Assembly (NCBI RefSeq): GCF_039982735.1
Contig: NZ_JBDWXV010000025.1
Span: 1 to 64,000, forward strand
Length of the DNA stretch: 64,000 nt
Direction of reading: 5' to 3'
Source: Saccharospirillum sp039982735
GTDB lineage: Bacteria > Pseudomonadota > Gammaproteobacteria > Pseudomonadales > Natronospirillaceae
Part shown: piece by piece, positions 24,805-33,649 of the stretch
Numbering within the stretch: the stretch's first letter is position 1
How the letters are laid out: each line of letters begins with the position of its first letter
Notes under the pieces: generated by a model
The model's input: only the letters and a program-made list of their open reading frames with translations
Told to the model about the DNA's origin: nothing
The model's database searches: none
Position numbers and translations under genes: made by a program

Positions 24805-25042
24805 TCAATTCCTATCAAACTGCGTCCATATCCCGAATAGCGGTTGCACTAAGCTGCGCGGCTGGCTAGTTTATTGCTACGAACAAGGCAATCATTCACG
24901 CGACGAGGTCTTTCACGTCGTCGCTGCTCCAAAGCAGTGCGCTGCCCTTACAGGCGGGCACCCAATGGAGACCAGGGATCGGAATGTGCTGTAGCGGACG
25001 GGAAGTCGTTAACTCCAATAAACAGAAAAGGTTAACGTTTCA
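24805..25042. other. Gap before the binding-protein gene
   Basis: No gene is recognised. A GCGACGAGG...CGTCGTCGC hairpin lies at about 24899-24926, and GCAGTGCGCTGC follows at about 24935. These could be part of the leader or a small RNA, but nothing decides it. The promoter for the next gene is presumably here. Confidence 0.3.
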
Positions 25043-25783
25043 ATGCAGACCCACCCCCTGGTTCGACGGCTCGCCTTAGTGTGCGCCTGTATGCTTCCGG
25101 CGACGTTGTTTGCCGAAGATTTTCCACGCATCAATCTCTATACCGAAAATTACGGCACCTTCAATTACAGCCTGACCGGCGCTGCCTACGAACACGATAT
25201 TGAAGACATCGGCGGCACAGCCACCGAGATCGTCGAGAAGCTGTTCACCGAGGCCGGTATCGACTTCAAATTGCGCCTGCGCACCTGGTCGGTTGCTTAT
25301 GAACGCGCGGTTGAACGCCCCAACTATGGCGTTTTTTCCACCGGGCGCACGGAATCGCGGGAAGATCTGTTTGAATGGGTGGGCCCGGTCGGTCAGTACA
25401 GCTGGATTTTACTGGCCAAATCAGACAACAACCTGAGTATAGACAGCCTCACCGATCTGCGTGGTTTGCGAATCGGCGGGTACGAAGGTGACGCGGCGAC
25501 GACCTTTCTGCAGGGGCAGGGCTATGAAGTCTCCACCCTGCCGAACGAGTCACTCAACGCCCAACGGCTGGCCAATGACCTGATCGATGTTTGGATCACC
25601 TCAGATATCAATGGCTACAAGGTTGCGGAAGAAAGCGGCTACCCGGATGTCGAAGAAGCCTTTCGCATTCGAACCGTCGATTTATACCTGGCGATGAACC
25701 CGGAAACCGACCCGCGCGTCATCAATGCCTTGAATTCGGCCTATGATGCACTGATTGCCCGGGGTGAAATCACCTTCGATTGA
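25043..25783 (+). CDS. Periplasmic substrate-binding protein (SBP_bac_3 type)
   Basis: A 246-residue secreted protein. The N-terminus MQTHPLVRRLALVCACML...LFA is a Sec signal peptide with probable cleavage after FA-E. The mature part starts INLYTENYGTFNY and follows the fold of amino-acid type binding proteins: GGTATEIVEKLFTEAGIDF, RTWSVAYERA, FSTGRTESREDLFEWVGP and IGGYEGDAATTFLQ. No ABC permease or ATPase genes lie next to it, so it may be a stand-alone receptor or sensor partner; ligand unknown. The next gene, a lipoprotein, starts 23 bases after the stop, suggesting co-transcription. Confidence 0.8.
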   Translation: MQTHPLVRRLALVCACMLPATLFAEDFPRINLYTENYGTFNYSLTGAAYEHDIEDIGGTATEIVEKLFTEAGIDFKLRLRTWSVAYERAVERPNYGVFSTGRTESREDLFEWVGPVGQYSWILLAKSDNNLSIDSLTDLRGLRIGGYEGDAATTFLQGQGYEVSTLPNESLNAQRLANDLIDVWITSDINGYKVAEESGYPDVEEAFRIRTVDLYLAMNPETDPRVINALNSAYDALIARGEITFD

Positions 25784-25806
25784 ACGGCTTTCATAAGGGA
25801 GAGCGC

Positions 25807-26382
25807 ATGCGTTTTCGTCTGATCCCGCTGGTTTTGATCACCCTGTTGACCGGTTGCAGCGCCTTGCAACCTTCGGGGTCTATGGTACCGGCGGTTTCCA
25901 CACCGTCGATTACGCTGCCATTGGTAGCCAGTTGGTATAACGGTCAGGTGTATTATTACGTAACCACCGATGCCTGGCCCAGAAACATGGCCATCGCAAA
26001 GGGCGCCAACTTCACTCCCCGCTTTCGCGATGCCATTCCGCCCCGCCCCAAACCACCGGGGCTGAAGACCATTCTGGAGAGGATCTACACCTTTCCGGGC
26101 GGCGAGCAGATCAACATCATCCCCTCCGCCCCCGAACCGATTGGCCCGACCAGCAATAACCGGCCCTACAGCCCTGTCTGGCAGATGATGGAAGTACGCT
26201 GGCTGATGCCTGAACACCGGCAAGAGCTGAAGTCGGAAGCAGAACTGCTCGATGCGGAGGCAGAAGGCTGGGTAGCACTGACGCTGACTGAGGTTATTGT
26301 AAACTGCGCGGTGGTCGCCGATGCCGAGGGTAACCGGCTGCCAGGCAGCCAGTTACACGGTTTACCCGCTCAGCCGCGGTAG
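25807..26382 (+). CDS. Putative lipoprotein of unknown function
   Basis: A 191-residue protein. The ATG at 25807 has AGGGAGAG upstream and yields a lipoprotein signal (MRFRLIPLVLITLLTGCSAL, lipobox LTGC, Cys near residue 17). The body is rich in Pro and aromatic residues (RPYSPVWQMMEVRWLMP) and gives no family that I recognise. The end of the gene overlaps the convergent gcvT stop by 13 bases. It probably sits in the outer membrane facing the periplasm and may act with the preceding binding protein. Confidence 0.6.
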   Translation: MRFRLIPLVLITLLTGCSALQPSGSMVPAVSTPSITLPLVASWYNGQVYYYVTTDAWPRNMAIAKGANFTPRFRDAIPPRPKPPGLKTILERIYTFPGGEQINIIPSAPEPIGPTSNNRPYSPVWQMMEVRWLMPEHRQELKSEAELLDAEAEGWVALTLTEVIVNCAVVADAEGNRLPGSQLHGLPAQPR

Positions 26383-27497
26383 TAGCGCTGTTCGACAAAG
26401 GGCATGCGGCTGACGGTCATCGGCAGGCGCTTGCCCCGCACTTCGGCAAACACCTCGGTTTCCAGAGCGCTGAAGGGCGTTTCCACGTAGCCCATGGCAA
26501 TAGACGCTTCGGCACTCGGCCCAAAGGTGCCGCTGGTCACAACGCCAATACGATCGCCTTCAGCACTGAACAGTTCCGTGCCTTCGCGAACCGGCGCCCG
26601 CCCTGCTCCGACCAGGCCAACCCGTTTGCGTTGCCAGTCTTTGTTCGCGATCTGCGCCAGAATTACCTCAGCCCCCAGGAAACCGCCCGGACGGTCGCCA
26701 TCGGCACGGCGCGGCTTGCTAATCGCCCAGATCAGGCTGCCTTCGAGTGGCGTGGTGGTGGTATCAATATCATGCCCATACAAGCAGAGGCCGCTTTCCA
26801 GGCGCAATGAATCCCGCGCGCCCAGGCCGATCAGTTCGACTTCAGGCTCGTCCAGAAGGCGCCGGACCAGACGGTCGGCATCGGCCGCCGGAATGGAGAT
26901 TTCATAGCCGTCTTCACCGGTATAGCCACTGCGCGAGACATAGCACTCCACGCCATCGAGCGTTAGCTGCCAGTTATCCATAAACACCATTCTGGCGACG
27001 GCCGGCTCATACCGCGCCAGCACGTCCACCGCCTTCGGCCCCTGCAGCGCTACCAGCGCCCGGTCGTCGAGCCGCTCCAGCGTTACCCCGCTTCCCAAAT
27101 GCGCTTCAAGGTGGGCAATATCCGCTTCCTTGCAAGCCGCATTCACGACCAGATACAGACAATCTTCATAGCGGGTGACCATCAGGTCATCCAGAATACC
27201 GCCGGTCTCGCTGGTAAAAATGGCATACCGCTGCTTGCCCACAGGCAAGTCGATAATGTCGACCGGCACCAGTTTCTCCAGCTCAGCCGCAGCCTGCTCA
27301 CCATGCAATTTCAACTGACCCATGTGCGAGACATCAAACAACCCGGCCGCAGACCGGGTGTGCAGGTGCTCTTGCTTCACCCCAAGCGGGTACTGCACAG
27401 GCATGGAATACCCGGCAAACGGAACCATTCGGGCACCCATTTCAATATGCAGGTCAGTCAGCGGCGTGGTCTTCAGGGAGTCTGTATTGTCAGTCAT
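26370..27497 (-). CDS. gcvT: Glycine cleavage system T protein (aminomethyltransferase)
   Basis: Transfers the methylene group from the aminomethyl-lipoyl arm of GcvH to tetrahydrofolate, releasing ammonia. 375 residues. The N-terminus KTTPLTDLHIEMGARMVPFA, GLFDVSHMGQLKLHG with the conserved catalytic Asp region, YVSRSGYTGEDGYEI for folate binding, and the C-terminal barrel are all present. The ATG follows AGGTGA at a good distance. Unlike in E. coli (gcvTHP operon) it is separated from gcvH and gcvP and transcribed in the opposite direction. Confidence 0.95.
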   Translation of the reverse strand: MTDNTDSLKTTPLTDLHIEMGARMVPFAGYSMPVQYPLGVKQEHLHTRSAAGLFDVSHMGQLKLHGEQAAAELEKLVPVDIIDLPVGKQRYAIFTSETGGILDDLMVTRYEDCLYLVVNAACKEADIAHLEAHLGSGVTLERLDDRALVALQGPKAVDVLARYEPAVARMVFMDNWQLTLDGVECYVSRSGYTGEDGYEISIPAADADRLVRRLLDEPEVELIGLGARDSLRLESGLCLYGHDIDTTTTPLEGSLIWAISKPRRADGDRPGGFLGAEVILAQIANKDWQRKRVGLVGAGRAPVREGTELFSAEGDRIGVVTSGTFGPSAEASIAMGYVETPFSALETEVFAEVRGKRLPMTVSRMPFVEQRYYRG

Positions 27498-27623
27498 AAG
27501 TCACCTGTTAGCGTGTGAGCAGACCCGAAGTCTACTCTGAAAAAATGGCGTGACCGGCATAATGCAACAACAAAACTGAGTTTCCAATAAGAAACATGGG
27601 GGAATGGTCCAGTGTCGTGCCGC

Positions 27624-27797
27624 GGTTCGGAGTTCAGTTCTACTACTGTGTCAATGGTCCGTGTCAGGCACCGGGTGGTCCTATACGGGGTCGGCGTAGA
27701 TCCATCCATGGAGCCTAGACCGCAGCATCCATGCTGCGGACTTCCCCGTATAGGACCACCCGGCACCCGACACTCACACTGTGCGAACTCCGATACC
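27624..27797 (+). repeat. R10: variable-stem palindromic element with outer repeats
   Basis: Outer GGTTCGGAGTTC and GAACTCCGATACC flank a 113-bp core (27661-27773). Core arms are CGGGTGGTCCTATACGGGG and CCCCGTATAGGACCACCCG; inner hairpins are CCATCCATGG and CCGCAGCATCCATGCTGCGG. Confidence 0.9.
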
Positions 27798-27857
27798 TGA
27801 GTCCAGCTATTCAGCCAGGTTTAATAGGTACTGGATTAAACCACTTCAGACCAGCTT

Positions 27858-27964
27858 TGGCTGCCGGGTGCTGGGTTGGCGGGGCGTCGCTCCCCATGGA
27901 TGGGGGGCGCCGAGCTTACACGGACGTACTTGCAGCGACCCGCCAAGCCAGTACCCGGTGGCCA
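27858..27964 (-). repeat. R11: variable-stem palindromic element
   Basis: Arms TGGCTGCCGGGTGCTGGGTT and its near-complement ending ACCCGGTGGCCA. Inner hairpins are TCCCCATGGATGGGG and GTACTTGCAGC-type segments. Just left of it GGTTTAAT and ATTAAACC (27817-27841) make a separate 8-bp hairpin. Confidence 0.8.
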
Positions 27965-28026
27965 CAGCGACTTCTGCCTCAGGCTAAAATTCAACCACTC
28001 CCCAGGCAACCACCAAGGCAAACTCG

Positions 28027-28680
28027 CTAGGCCGTAACCCACAAAACCTCGGCATCCTGCTCGCTGGTTGAGACCAGGGCATGCCCCATGGTGCAGTCGT
28101 AGTAGGCGGAATCGCCTTCGCTGAGGGTGACGGGCTCGTAGAATTCGGTGTAGAACAGGAGGGTGCCTGAGAGGACATAGAGGAACTCTTCGCCTTCGTG
28201 GCGGATCCAGTCGCTGAATTCGTCGAAGGTGCGGGTGTGGACCCGGGTGCGGAACGGCACCATTTTCTTCTGGGTCAGTTGGGTGGCCAGCAGCTCGTGT
28301 TCGTAAGTGGGCGTTGGGTGGGGTTTGCCCTCGCCTTTGCGGGTAATGTCGCGACGGCCGCCGGCGCTGGCGCCAGTGCGGGGCCGGGCGAAAAGCTGGG
28401 GGATATCGATGCCGAGGCCGTGAACCAGTTTGTTGACGGCGCTGAAGGTGGGCGAGATTTGCTCGTTTTCGATTTTCGACAGCGTGGAACGGGCAAGCCC
28501 GGTGCGTTTGCTCGCTTCTTCGAGCGTCAGGTTCTGGCTCAGGCGGATGGCGCGAACGCGCTGGCCCAGTTGCAGCGGCTCCAGGGTGGCTTCGGTGGCG
28601 CTTTTGCGGGCTACACGCATGGCCTGGGTTTCGCCCTCGTGGGCGGTTCCCTGTTTGAGAAAAAGAGGTTCGTCTGGCAT
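28027..28680 (-). CDS. XRE-family transcriptional regulator with C-terminal cupin domain
   Basis: A 217-residue regulator. Residues about 35-95 are an XRE helix-turn-helix (LGQRVRAIRLSQNLTLEEAS, then TGLARSTLSKIENEQISPTF). Residues about 140-217 are a cupin_2 sensor domain (HEGEEFLYVLSGTLLFYTEF, then LSEGDSAYYDC and MGHALVS), which usually binds a small ligand or metal. Such regulators often control amino-acid, polyamine or one-carbon metabolism. It lies between gcvT and the divergent gcvH-gcvP, so control of glycine cleavage is a reasonable inference. No coupling to another gene is seen on its strand. Confidence 0.88.
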   Translation of the reverse strand: MPDEPLFLKQGTAHEGETQAMRVARKSATEATLEPLQLGQRVRAIRLSQNLTLEEASKRTGLARSTLSKIENEQISPTFSAVNKLVHGLGIDIPQLFARPRTGASAGGRRDITRKGEGKPHPTPTYEHELLATQLTQKKMVPFRTRVHTRTFDEFSDWIRHEGEEFLYVLSGTLLFYTEFYEPVTLSEGDSAYYDCTMGHALVSTSEQDAEVLWVTA

Positions 28681-28961
28681 GCGTCTCAGGGCTCGCTGCG
28701 TGTGTGGCTAGTCTCGGCTAAGGCGCCGAGTATCGCACAGGCATTCCGGACTGGGAACGGCCGCTCCCTGATGGTCACCCTTTGTTTCCTATAAGAAATA
28801 TTTGTTGTCATCGTGAAAGGCCATTGCTACCCTTTCTGCATAGATTACTGGCAACCCCACTACCTGTACCCGGGTTACCAACCAGAACCGGCGTCCGCGC
28901 CGGTTTCGTGTTTCTGGGCATACCAAACCTGACTTTCAGATCAACTTTTAAGGACACTCCA

Positions 28962-29357
28962 ATGACCGCCATCCCTTCCGAACTGCGATACGCGAAAAGC
29001 CACGAGTGGGTACGCGACAACGGCGATGGCACCCTGACCGTGGGCATAACCGACCACGCCCAGACTCAGCTCGGTGATGTGGTCTTCGTTGAGTTGCCCG
29101 AGGTGGGCCAGGAACTGGCTGCAGGTGGCGAAGTCGCGGTGATTGAATCGGTCAAAGCCGCAAGCGACATCTACAGCCCGGTATCGGGCACTGTCACCAG
29201 CGTGAACGACCAGTTGGAAGATGCACCCGAGACCATCAACGAAGACTGCTACGAAGCTGGCTGGATTTTCACGCTGACACCCAGTGATGACACCGAACTG
29301 GATGCCCTGCTGACTGCGGATCAATACCAGGCAAGTACGACAGCTTCCGAGGCTTAA
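28962..29357 (+). CDS. gcvH: Glycine cleavage system H protein
   Basis: A small lipoyl carrier that shuttles the aminomethyl group between GcvP, GcvT and the L protein. The ATG at 28962 follows AAGGACA; 131 residues, close to the usual 125-130. The lipoylation site is in IESVKAASDIYSPV (K65), within the typical sandwich fold (HAQTQLGDVVFVELPEVGQ). A longer frame opening at 28782 is not supported. The leader contains AACCGGCG/CGCCGGTT (about 28879-28898), a strong hairpin of unknown role. gcvP follows after repeat R12, probably on the same transcript. I see no glycine riboswitch in the leader. Confidence 0.95.
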   Translation: MTAIPSELRYAKSHEWVRDNGDGTLTVGITDHAQTQLGDVVFVELPEVGQELAAGGEVAVIESVKAASDIYSPVSGTVTSVNDQLEDAPETINEDCYEAGWIFTLTPSDDTELDALLTADQYQASTTASEA

Positions 29358-29389
29358 TCCAGTTTAGTTCTATTGGGTGCCATGAGCCC

Positions 29390-29516
29390 GTTTCAGATAC
29401 CGGGTATACCGCTCCAGGGTCGTGCGGGATGCCGCCCACTCAACCCTTCCATGGGGCCTAGACCGCAGCATCCCTGCTGCGGACTTCCCTGGATCGGTAT
29501 ACCCGGCACCTGACAC
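29390..29516 (+). repeat. R12: variable-stem palindromic element, three-hairpin form, between gcvH and gcvP
   Basis: Arms CGGGTATACCGCTCCAGGG and CCCTGGATCGGTATACCCG. Interior carries GCGGGATGCCGC, CCTTCCATGGGG, and CCGCAGCATCCCTGCTGCGG. It lies within the gcvH-gcvP gap, so it is probably transcribed. Confidence 0.87.
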
Positions 29517-29584
29517 TTAGGTCGCGCCAATTTCAATAACTGTGTTAATACAACCTTTTGCCAAACAACTTTTGAGGCTCCGCC

Positions 29585-32464
29585 ATGAACGCCAAGTTGC
29601 CGCTCACTCAAAAACCCCTCGCCCAATTGGTGGGCGCCAGCTTTAGCCAGCGCCATATCGGGCCGGATGCGTCTGAACAGGCTGCGATGCTGACTACCCT
29701 GGGGCTGGCTAACGTCAGTGACCTGATCGACCAGACGGTGCCGGGTGCCATTCGTCTGCAACGGCCGCTGGCCGTTGAACCGGGCCTGAGTGAAATTGAG
29801 GCACTGGCTGAACTGAAGCAGATCGCCAGTCAGAACCAGGTGTTTCGCTCTTACATTGGCCAGGGCTATTACGATACCCAGTTGCCAGCGGTGATTGTGC
29901 GGAACGTGTTGGAAAACCCGGCCTGGTATACCGCCTATACGCCGTACCAGCCGGAAATTTCACAGGGCCGGTTGGAGTCGCTGCTTAACTTTCAGCAAAT
30001 CATTATGGATTTGACCGGGCTGGATCTGGCCAATGCCTCTCTGCTCGATGAAGCCACGGCCGCTGCCGAGGCGATGACCCTGTGCCAGCGTGCCAACCGT
30101 CGCTGCAAGAGTAACGTCTTTTTTGTTGCCGACGATGTGCACCCGCAAACCTTGGCGGTGCTGGCAACCCGGGCCGAGCATTTTGGGTTTGAGTTGGTGG
30201 TGGCTCCGGCTGAGCAAATTAGCGAACACTCACCCTTTGGCGCCCTGTTCCAATACCCCGGTACCGATGGTCAGATTGCTGATTTGGGTGCTTTGATTAC
30301 TAGCGCCAAAGCCCAGGGCGCCATGGTCGCCGTTGCCAGCGATTTGCTGGCGCTGATGGTGTTGAAATCGCCCGGTGAACTGGGCGCAGACATCGTGTTG
30401 GGCTCGGCCCAGCGCTTTGGTGTGCCCATGGGTTACGGTGGCCCGCATGCGGCGTTCTTTGCCGCCCGTGAAGACCTGAAACGCCAGGTGCCGGGCCGGA
30501 TCATTGGGGTGTCGGTCGATAGCCGCGGCAACACCGCGCTGCGCATGGCCATGCAAACGCGCGAACAGCACATTCGCCGTGAAAAGGCGACGTCTAACAT
30601 CTGCACGGCTCAGGCACTGCTGGCCAACCTGGCGGCATTTTATGCGGTGTACCATGGCCCCGAGGGACTGAAGACCATCGCTGAGCGGGTGCATCGGCTG
30701 ACGGCCATTCTGGCGTTGGGGCTGCAGCAGAGCGGCATTACCGTGCCTGCTTCTTTCTTCGATACCATAACGCTAAGCGGATTCGATGCCAGCGTGCATG
30801 AACGTGCCCGCAGCAAATCGCTCAACCTGCGTGGTTTCAACGATGGCCGCATCGGCATCAGCCTGGATGAAACCACGACCGAGGCCGATTTGCTCGACTT
30901 GTTCTCGGTGTTACTCGGTGACGACCACGGTCTGAACATTGCGGAACTCGACGCCCAATTGCTGGCTGACACCAAGCTGGGCATCGACCCGGCCCAGCGC
31001 CGCACCGATGCGGTACTGACCCACCCGGTATTCAACCGCTACCACAGCGAAACCGAGATGCTGCGCTACATTCGCTCGCTGGAGAACAAGGATTACTCCC
31101 TGGTGCACGGCATGATTCCGCTCGGCTCTTGCACCATGAAGCTGAACGCCACCGCCGAGATGATTCCGGTGACCTGGCCGGAGTTTGCAAAACTGCACCC
31201 CTTTGCACCAGTCGAGCAAGCCCGGGGCTATGCTCAACTGCTGGCCGATCTGGAGCGGGATTTGGCGGAGATAACCGGTTATGACGCCATGTCGCTGCAA
31301 CCGAATTCCGGTGCTCAGGGCGAATACGCGGGCTTGCTGGCGATTCGTCGTTATCAGCAGGCCATGGGCGAGGGCCAGCGCACGGTCTGCCTGATTCCTG
31401 CTTCTGCACACGGCACCAACCCGGCATCGGCGGCGATGATGAGCATGGATGTCGTGATCGTAAACTGCGACGACGAGGGCAATGTCGATCTGGCCGACCT
31501 TCGCGCCAAGGCGGAAGCGGCCGGCGACCGGCTCTCGGCTTGTATGATCACCTACCCTTCGACTCATGGTGTTTACGAGGAAGGCGTACGCGAGCTGTGC
31601 GACATCGTTCACCAGTTCGGTGGCCAGGTGTATCTCGATGGCGCCAACCTGAACGCTCAGGTCGGCCTGACCCAGCCCGGCTTCATCGGCTCGGACGTCT
31701 CGCACCTGAACCTGCACAAGACGTTTGCCATTCCGCACGGCGGCGGTGGCCCGGGCATGGGTCCGATCGGCGTGAAGGCGCACCTGGCACCCTACCTGCC
31801 AGGCCATTGCACGACGGAAGGCACTGGCGCGGTCTCCGCCGCGCCCTATGGCTCAGCCGGCATTCTGCCGATCACCTGGATGTATAATCGCATGCTCGGC
31901 CGCGAGGGTCTGCGCGAGTCGTCGGAAATTGCCATTCTGAACGCCAATTACATTGCCGAACGACTGAAAAACGATTATTCGGTGCTGTACCGGGGTCGGA
32001 ACGGTCGTGTCGCTCACGAGTGCATTCTGGATATTCGGCCGTTAAAAGCCGAAACCGGCATCACCGAGGAAGACATCGCCAAACGCCTGATGGACTATGG
32101 CTTCCACGCCCCGACCATGAGTTTCCCGGTGCCGGGCACGCTGATGATCGAGCCAACCGAATCGGAATCTCAGGCCGAGCTGGACCGCTTCATTGAAGCC
32201 ATGCAGGGCATTCGTGCGGAAATCGAAGCGGTTAAAAACGGTCAGTACAGCGAAGACCACAGCCCGTTACGCCTGGCGCCCCACACCCAGCAAGACCTGG
32301 TTGGCGACTGGGACAGACCCTACAGTCGGGAACAGGCGGTGTTCCCGACCGCCGCCACCCGCGCTGCCAAGTTCTGGCCAGCGGTTAACCGGGTCGACAA
32401 CGTACACGGCGACCGCAACTTCATGTGCAGCTGCCCGGGAACCGACAGCTATCGAGTCTCGTAA
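29585..32464 (+). CDS. gcvP: Glycine dehydrogenase (decarboxylating), P protein
   Basis: The PLP enzyme that decarboxylates glycine and passes the aminomethyl group to lipoyl-GcvH. 959 residues in one chain, as in E. coli (957). The N-terminal half begins FSQRHIGPDASEQAAML. The C-terminal half has the Schiff-base lysine in HLNLHKTFAIPHGGGGPGMG (near residue 710) and the conserved VHGMIPLGSCTMKLNATAEM. The ending with RNFMCSCPGTDSY is typical. A hairpin at 32482-32504 follows the stop. Confidence 0.97.
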   Translation: MNAKLPLTQKPLAQLVGASFSQRHIGPDASEQAAMLTTLGLANVSDLIDQTVPGAIRLQRPLAVEPGLSEIEALAELKQIASQNQVFRSYIGQGYYDTQLPAVIVRNVLENPAWYTAYTPYQPEISQGRLESLLNFQQIIMDLTGLDLANASLLDEATAAAEAMTLCQRANRRCKSNVFFVADDVHPQTLAVLATRAEHFGFELVVAPAEQISEHSPFGALFQYPGTDGQIADLGALITSAKAQGAMVAVASDLLALMVLKSPGELGADIVLGSAQRFGVPMGYGGPHAAFFAAREDLKRQVPGRIIGVSVDSRGNTALRMAMQTREQHIRREKATSNICTAQALLANLAAFYAVYHGPEGLKTIAERVHRLTAILALGLQQSGITVPASFFDTITLSGFDASVHERARSKSLNLRGFNDGRIGISLDETTTEADLLDLFSVLLGDDHGLNIAELDAQLLADTKLGIDPAQRRTDAVLTHPVFNRYHSETEMLRYIRSLENKDYSLVHGMIPLGSCTMKLNATAEMIPVTWPEFAKLHPFAPVEQARGYAQLLADLERDLAEITGYDAMSLQPNSGAQGEYAGLLAIRRYQQAMGEGQRTVCLIPASAHGTNPASAAMMSMDVVIVNCDDEGNVDLADLRAKAEAAGDRLSACMITYPSTHGVYEEGVRELCDIVHQFGGQVYLDGANLNAQVGLTQPGFIGSDVSHLNLHKTFAIPHGGGGPGMGPIGVKAHLAPYLPGHCTTEGTGAVSAAPYGSAGILPITWMYNRMLGREGLRESSEIAILNANYIAERLKNDYSVLYRGRNGRVAHECILDIRPLKAETGITEEDIAKRLMDYGFHAPTMSFPVPGTLMIEPTESESQAELDRFIEAMQGIRAEIEAVKNGQYSEDHSPLRLAPHTQQDLVGDWDRPYSREQAVFPTAATRAAKFWPAVNRVDNVHGDRNFMCSCPGTDSYRVS

Positions 32465-32481
32465 CGCGCGTAGAAGGTCAT

Positions 32482-32504
32482 AACCGGGCGGCTGCAGCCC
32501 GGTT
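32482..32504 (+). terminator. Weak terminator-like hairpin after gcvP
   Basis: AACCGGGC and GCCCGGTT form an 8-bp GC-rich stem 17 bases after the gcvP stop, but no T run follows. It may be a processing or pausing site or a Rho-assisted end. Confidence 0.35.
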
Positions 32505-32559
32505 CGATCGGTGCTACATTAGCCAACACACTGTCTGCTGTAGTGTTGTGTCTATTCCC

Positions 32560-33642
32560 ATGTCTGAACACTGGTCTACCCCCTGCAATGGGCCTTTGAA
32601 GCCCAACCCCGACTCTTCAGGCTTGTTTCTGGCCGTCTCACGCGCTGCCGGGTATTTGAACCATGATCGGGGTTGGCGACACGGGATTGAGAGTTTTCTG
32701 GCCGCGCTGGGAAGGGCAACATCATCAAACCGGGCCTGGATGTTCGAGGTGGTGGATCAGGGGCCTGACCACTACACCACCAAGTTCGTTTATGAGTGGG
32801 CGTCATCGCCCGAATACTCTGAAATCAACAAACCGCGATACGATCATCACCGGGTGAACATCAACACCGATGACCGGCGCGCCTTTTATGAATCACGCCT
32901 GAACGGTGAAGTCCTCAGGCATCACCGCAACTCAGTGGGCGCCTTTTTACGCCTCGAGTTTGAACTCCAGAACATACAGTCGATGCTCACCATCCCGATC
33001 ATGGTCGATGGCACCTGGTGGGGCATTCTCGGTTTCGACGATTGCGACGCACCCCGTGACTATTCCGACAGTATGGTGGCCGCCCTGGAAATTGCTGCAA
33101 CACTGATTACCAATGGCATCTTACGTGACCGTCTGGAATGGGAAGTTAACCACGACCACCTGACCGGTCTGCACAACCGCCGGGCACTGATTCAACGCAT
33201 TGAGCGTTCACTGCTAACCTCGCCCGACCTCGGTTCACTGATTATTATTGATCTCGACGACTTCAAACATATCAATGACACCCTCGGTCACCAGGCCGGG
33301 GATGCCGCTTTGAAGGCCGTGGCCAACTTGCTGAGCTCAGCATTGCCCAAAGGAGCAACGCTTTCCCGCTTTGGGGGTGAAGAGTTTGCGCTATGGCTAC
33401 CAGCAGACGGCAATGCCGCCTGTGCGCTGGCTGAAAACATGCGCGAGAAACTCGAGCACCTCGACATTCACTGGCAGAGCTCAGACATGGCCATTCGTGC
33501 CAGCTTCGGAGTGGCGCAAATGCGCCCTTGCCCGCACCCAGAGACAACGCAGGTTCTGTTCGACAAGGTTTTCGCCCGGGCCGACCGGGCGCTGTTCGAG
33601 GCCAAAACCGGCGGACGCAATCAGGTGGTTTATACCGACTGA
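32560..33642 (+). CDS. GAF-GGDEF diguanylate cyclase
   Basis: A 360-residue cytoplasmic protein that probably makes c-di-GMP. I use the ATG at 32560 because the longer frame overlaps gcvP. A GAF-type sensor occupies about residues 25-185 (NIQSMLTIPIMVDGTWWGIL, typical core strand), followed by the GGDEF domain with DHLTGLHNRRALIQRI, DLDDFKHINDTLGHQAGD, and an intact signature SRFGGEEFALW. No RxxD inhibitory site is seen before GGEEF. No membrane segment. It leads a group of signalling genes but points convergently toward the chemoreceptor, so it is not in an operon with it. Confidence 0.92.
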   Translation: MSEHWSTPCNGPLKPNPDSSGLFLAVSRAAGYLNHDRGWRHGIESFLAALGRATSSNRAWMFEVVDQGPDHYTTKFVYEWASSPEYSEINKPRYDHHRVNINTDDRRAFYESRLNGEVLRHHRNSVGAFLRLEFELQNIQSMLTIPIMVDGTWWGILGFDDCDAPRDYSDSMVAALEIAATLITNGILRDRLEWEVNHDHLTGLHNRRALIQRIERSLLTSPDLGSLIIIDLDDFKHINDTLGHQAGDAALKAVANLLSSALPKGATLSRFGGEEFALWLPADGNAACALAENMREKLEHLDIHWQSSDMAIRASFGVAQMRPCPHPETTQVLFDKVFARADRALFEAKTGGRNQVVYTD

Positions 33643-33649
33643 CGGCTGA

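Noticed and set aside
27731..28030. Plus-strand ORF of 99 residues
   Set aside because: It reads through R10 and R11, whose palindromes create chance open frames; no family features.
28681..28961. Glycine riboswitch before gcvH
   Set aside because: The conserved glycine aptamer segments are absent; only a short GC hairpin is seen.
32425..32559. Longer start for the GAF-GGDEF protein
   Set aside because: It overlaps the end of gcvP in another frame and adds no domain; the ATG at 32560 is adequate.
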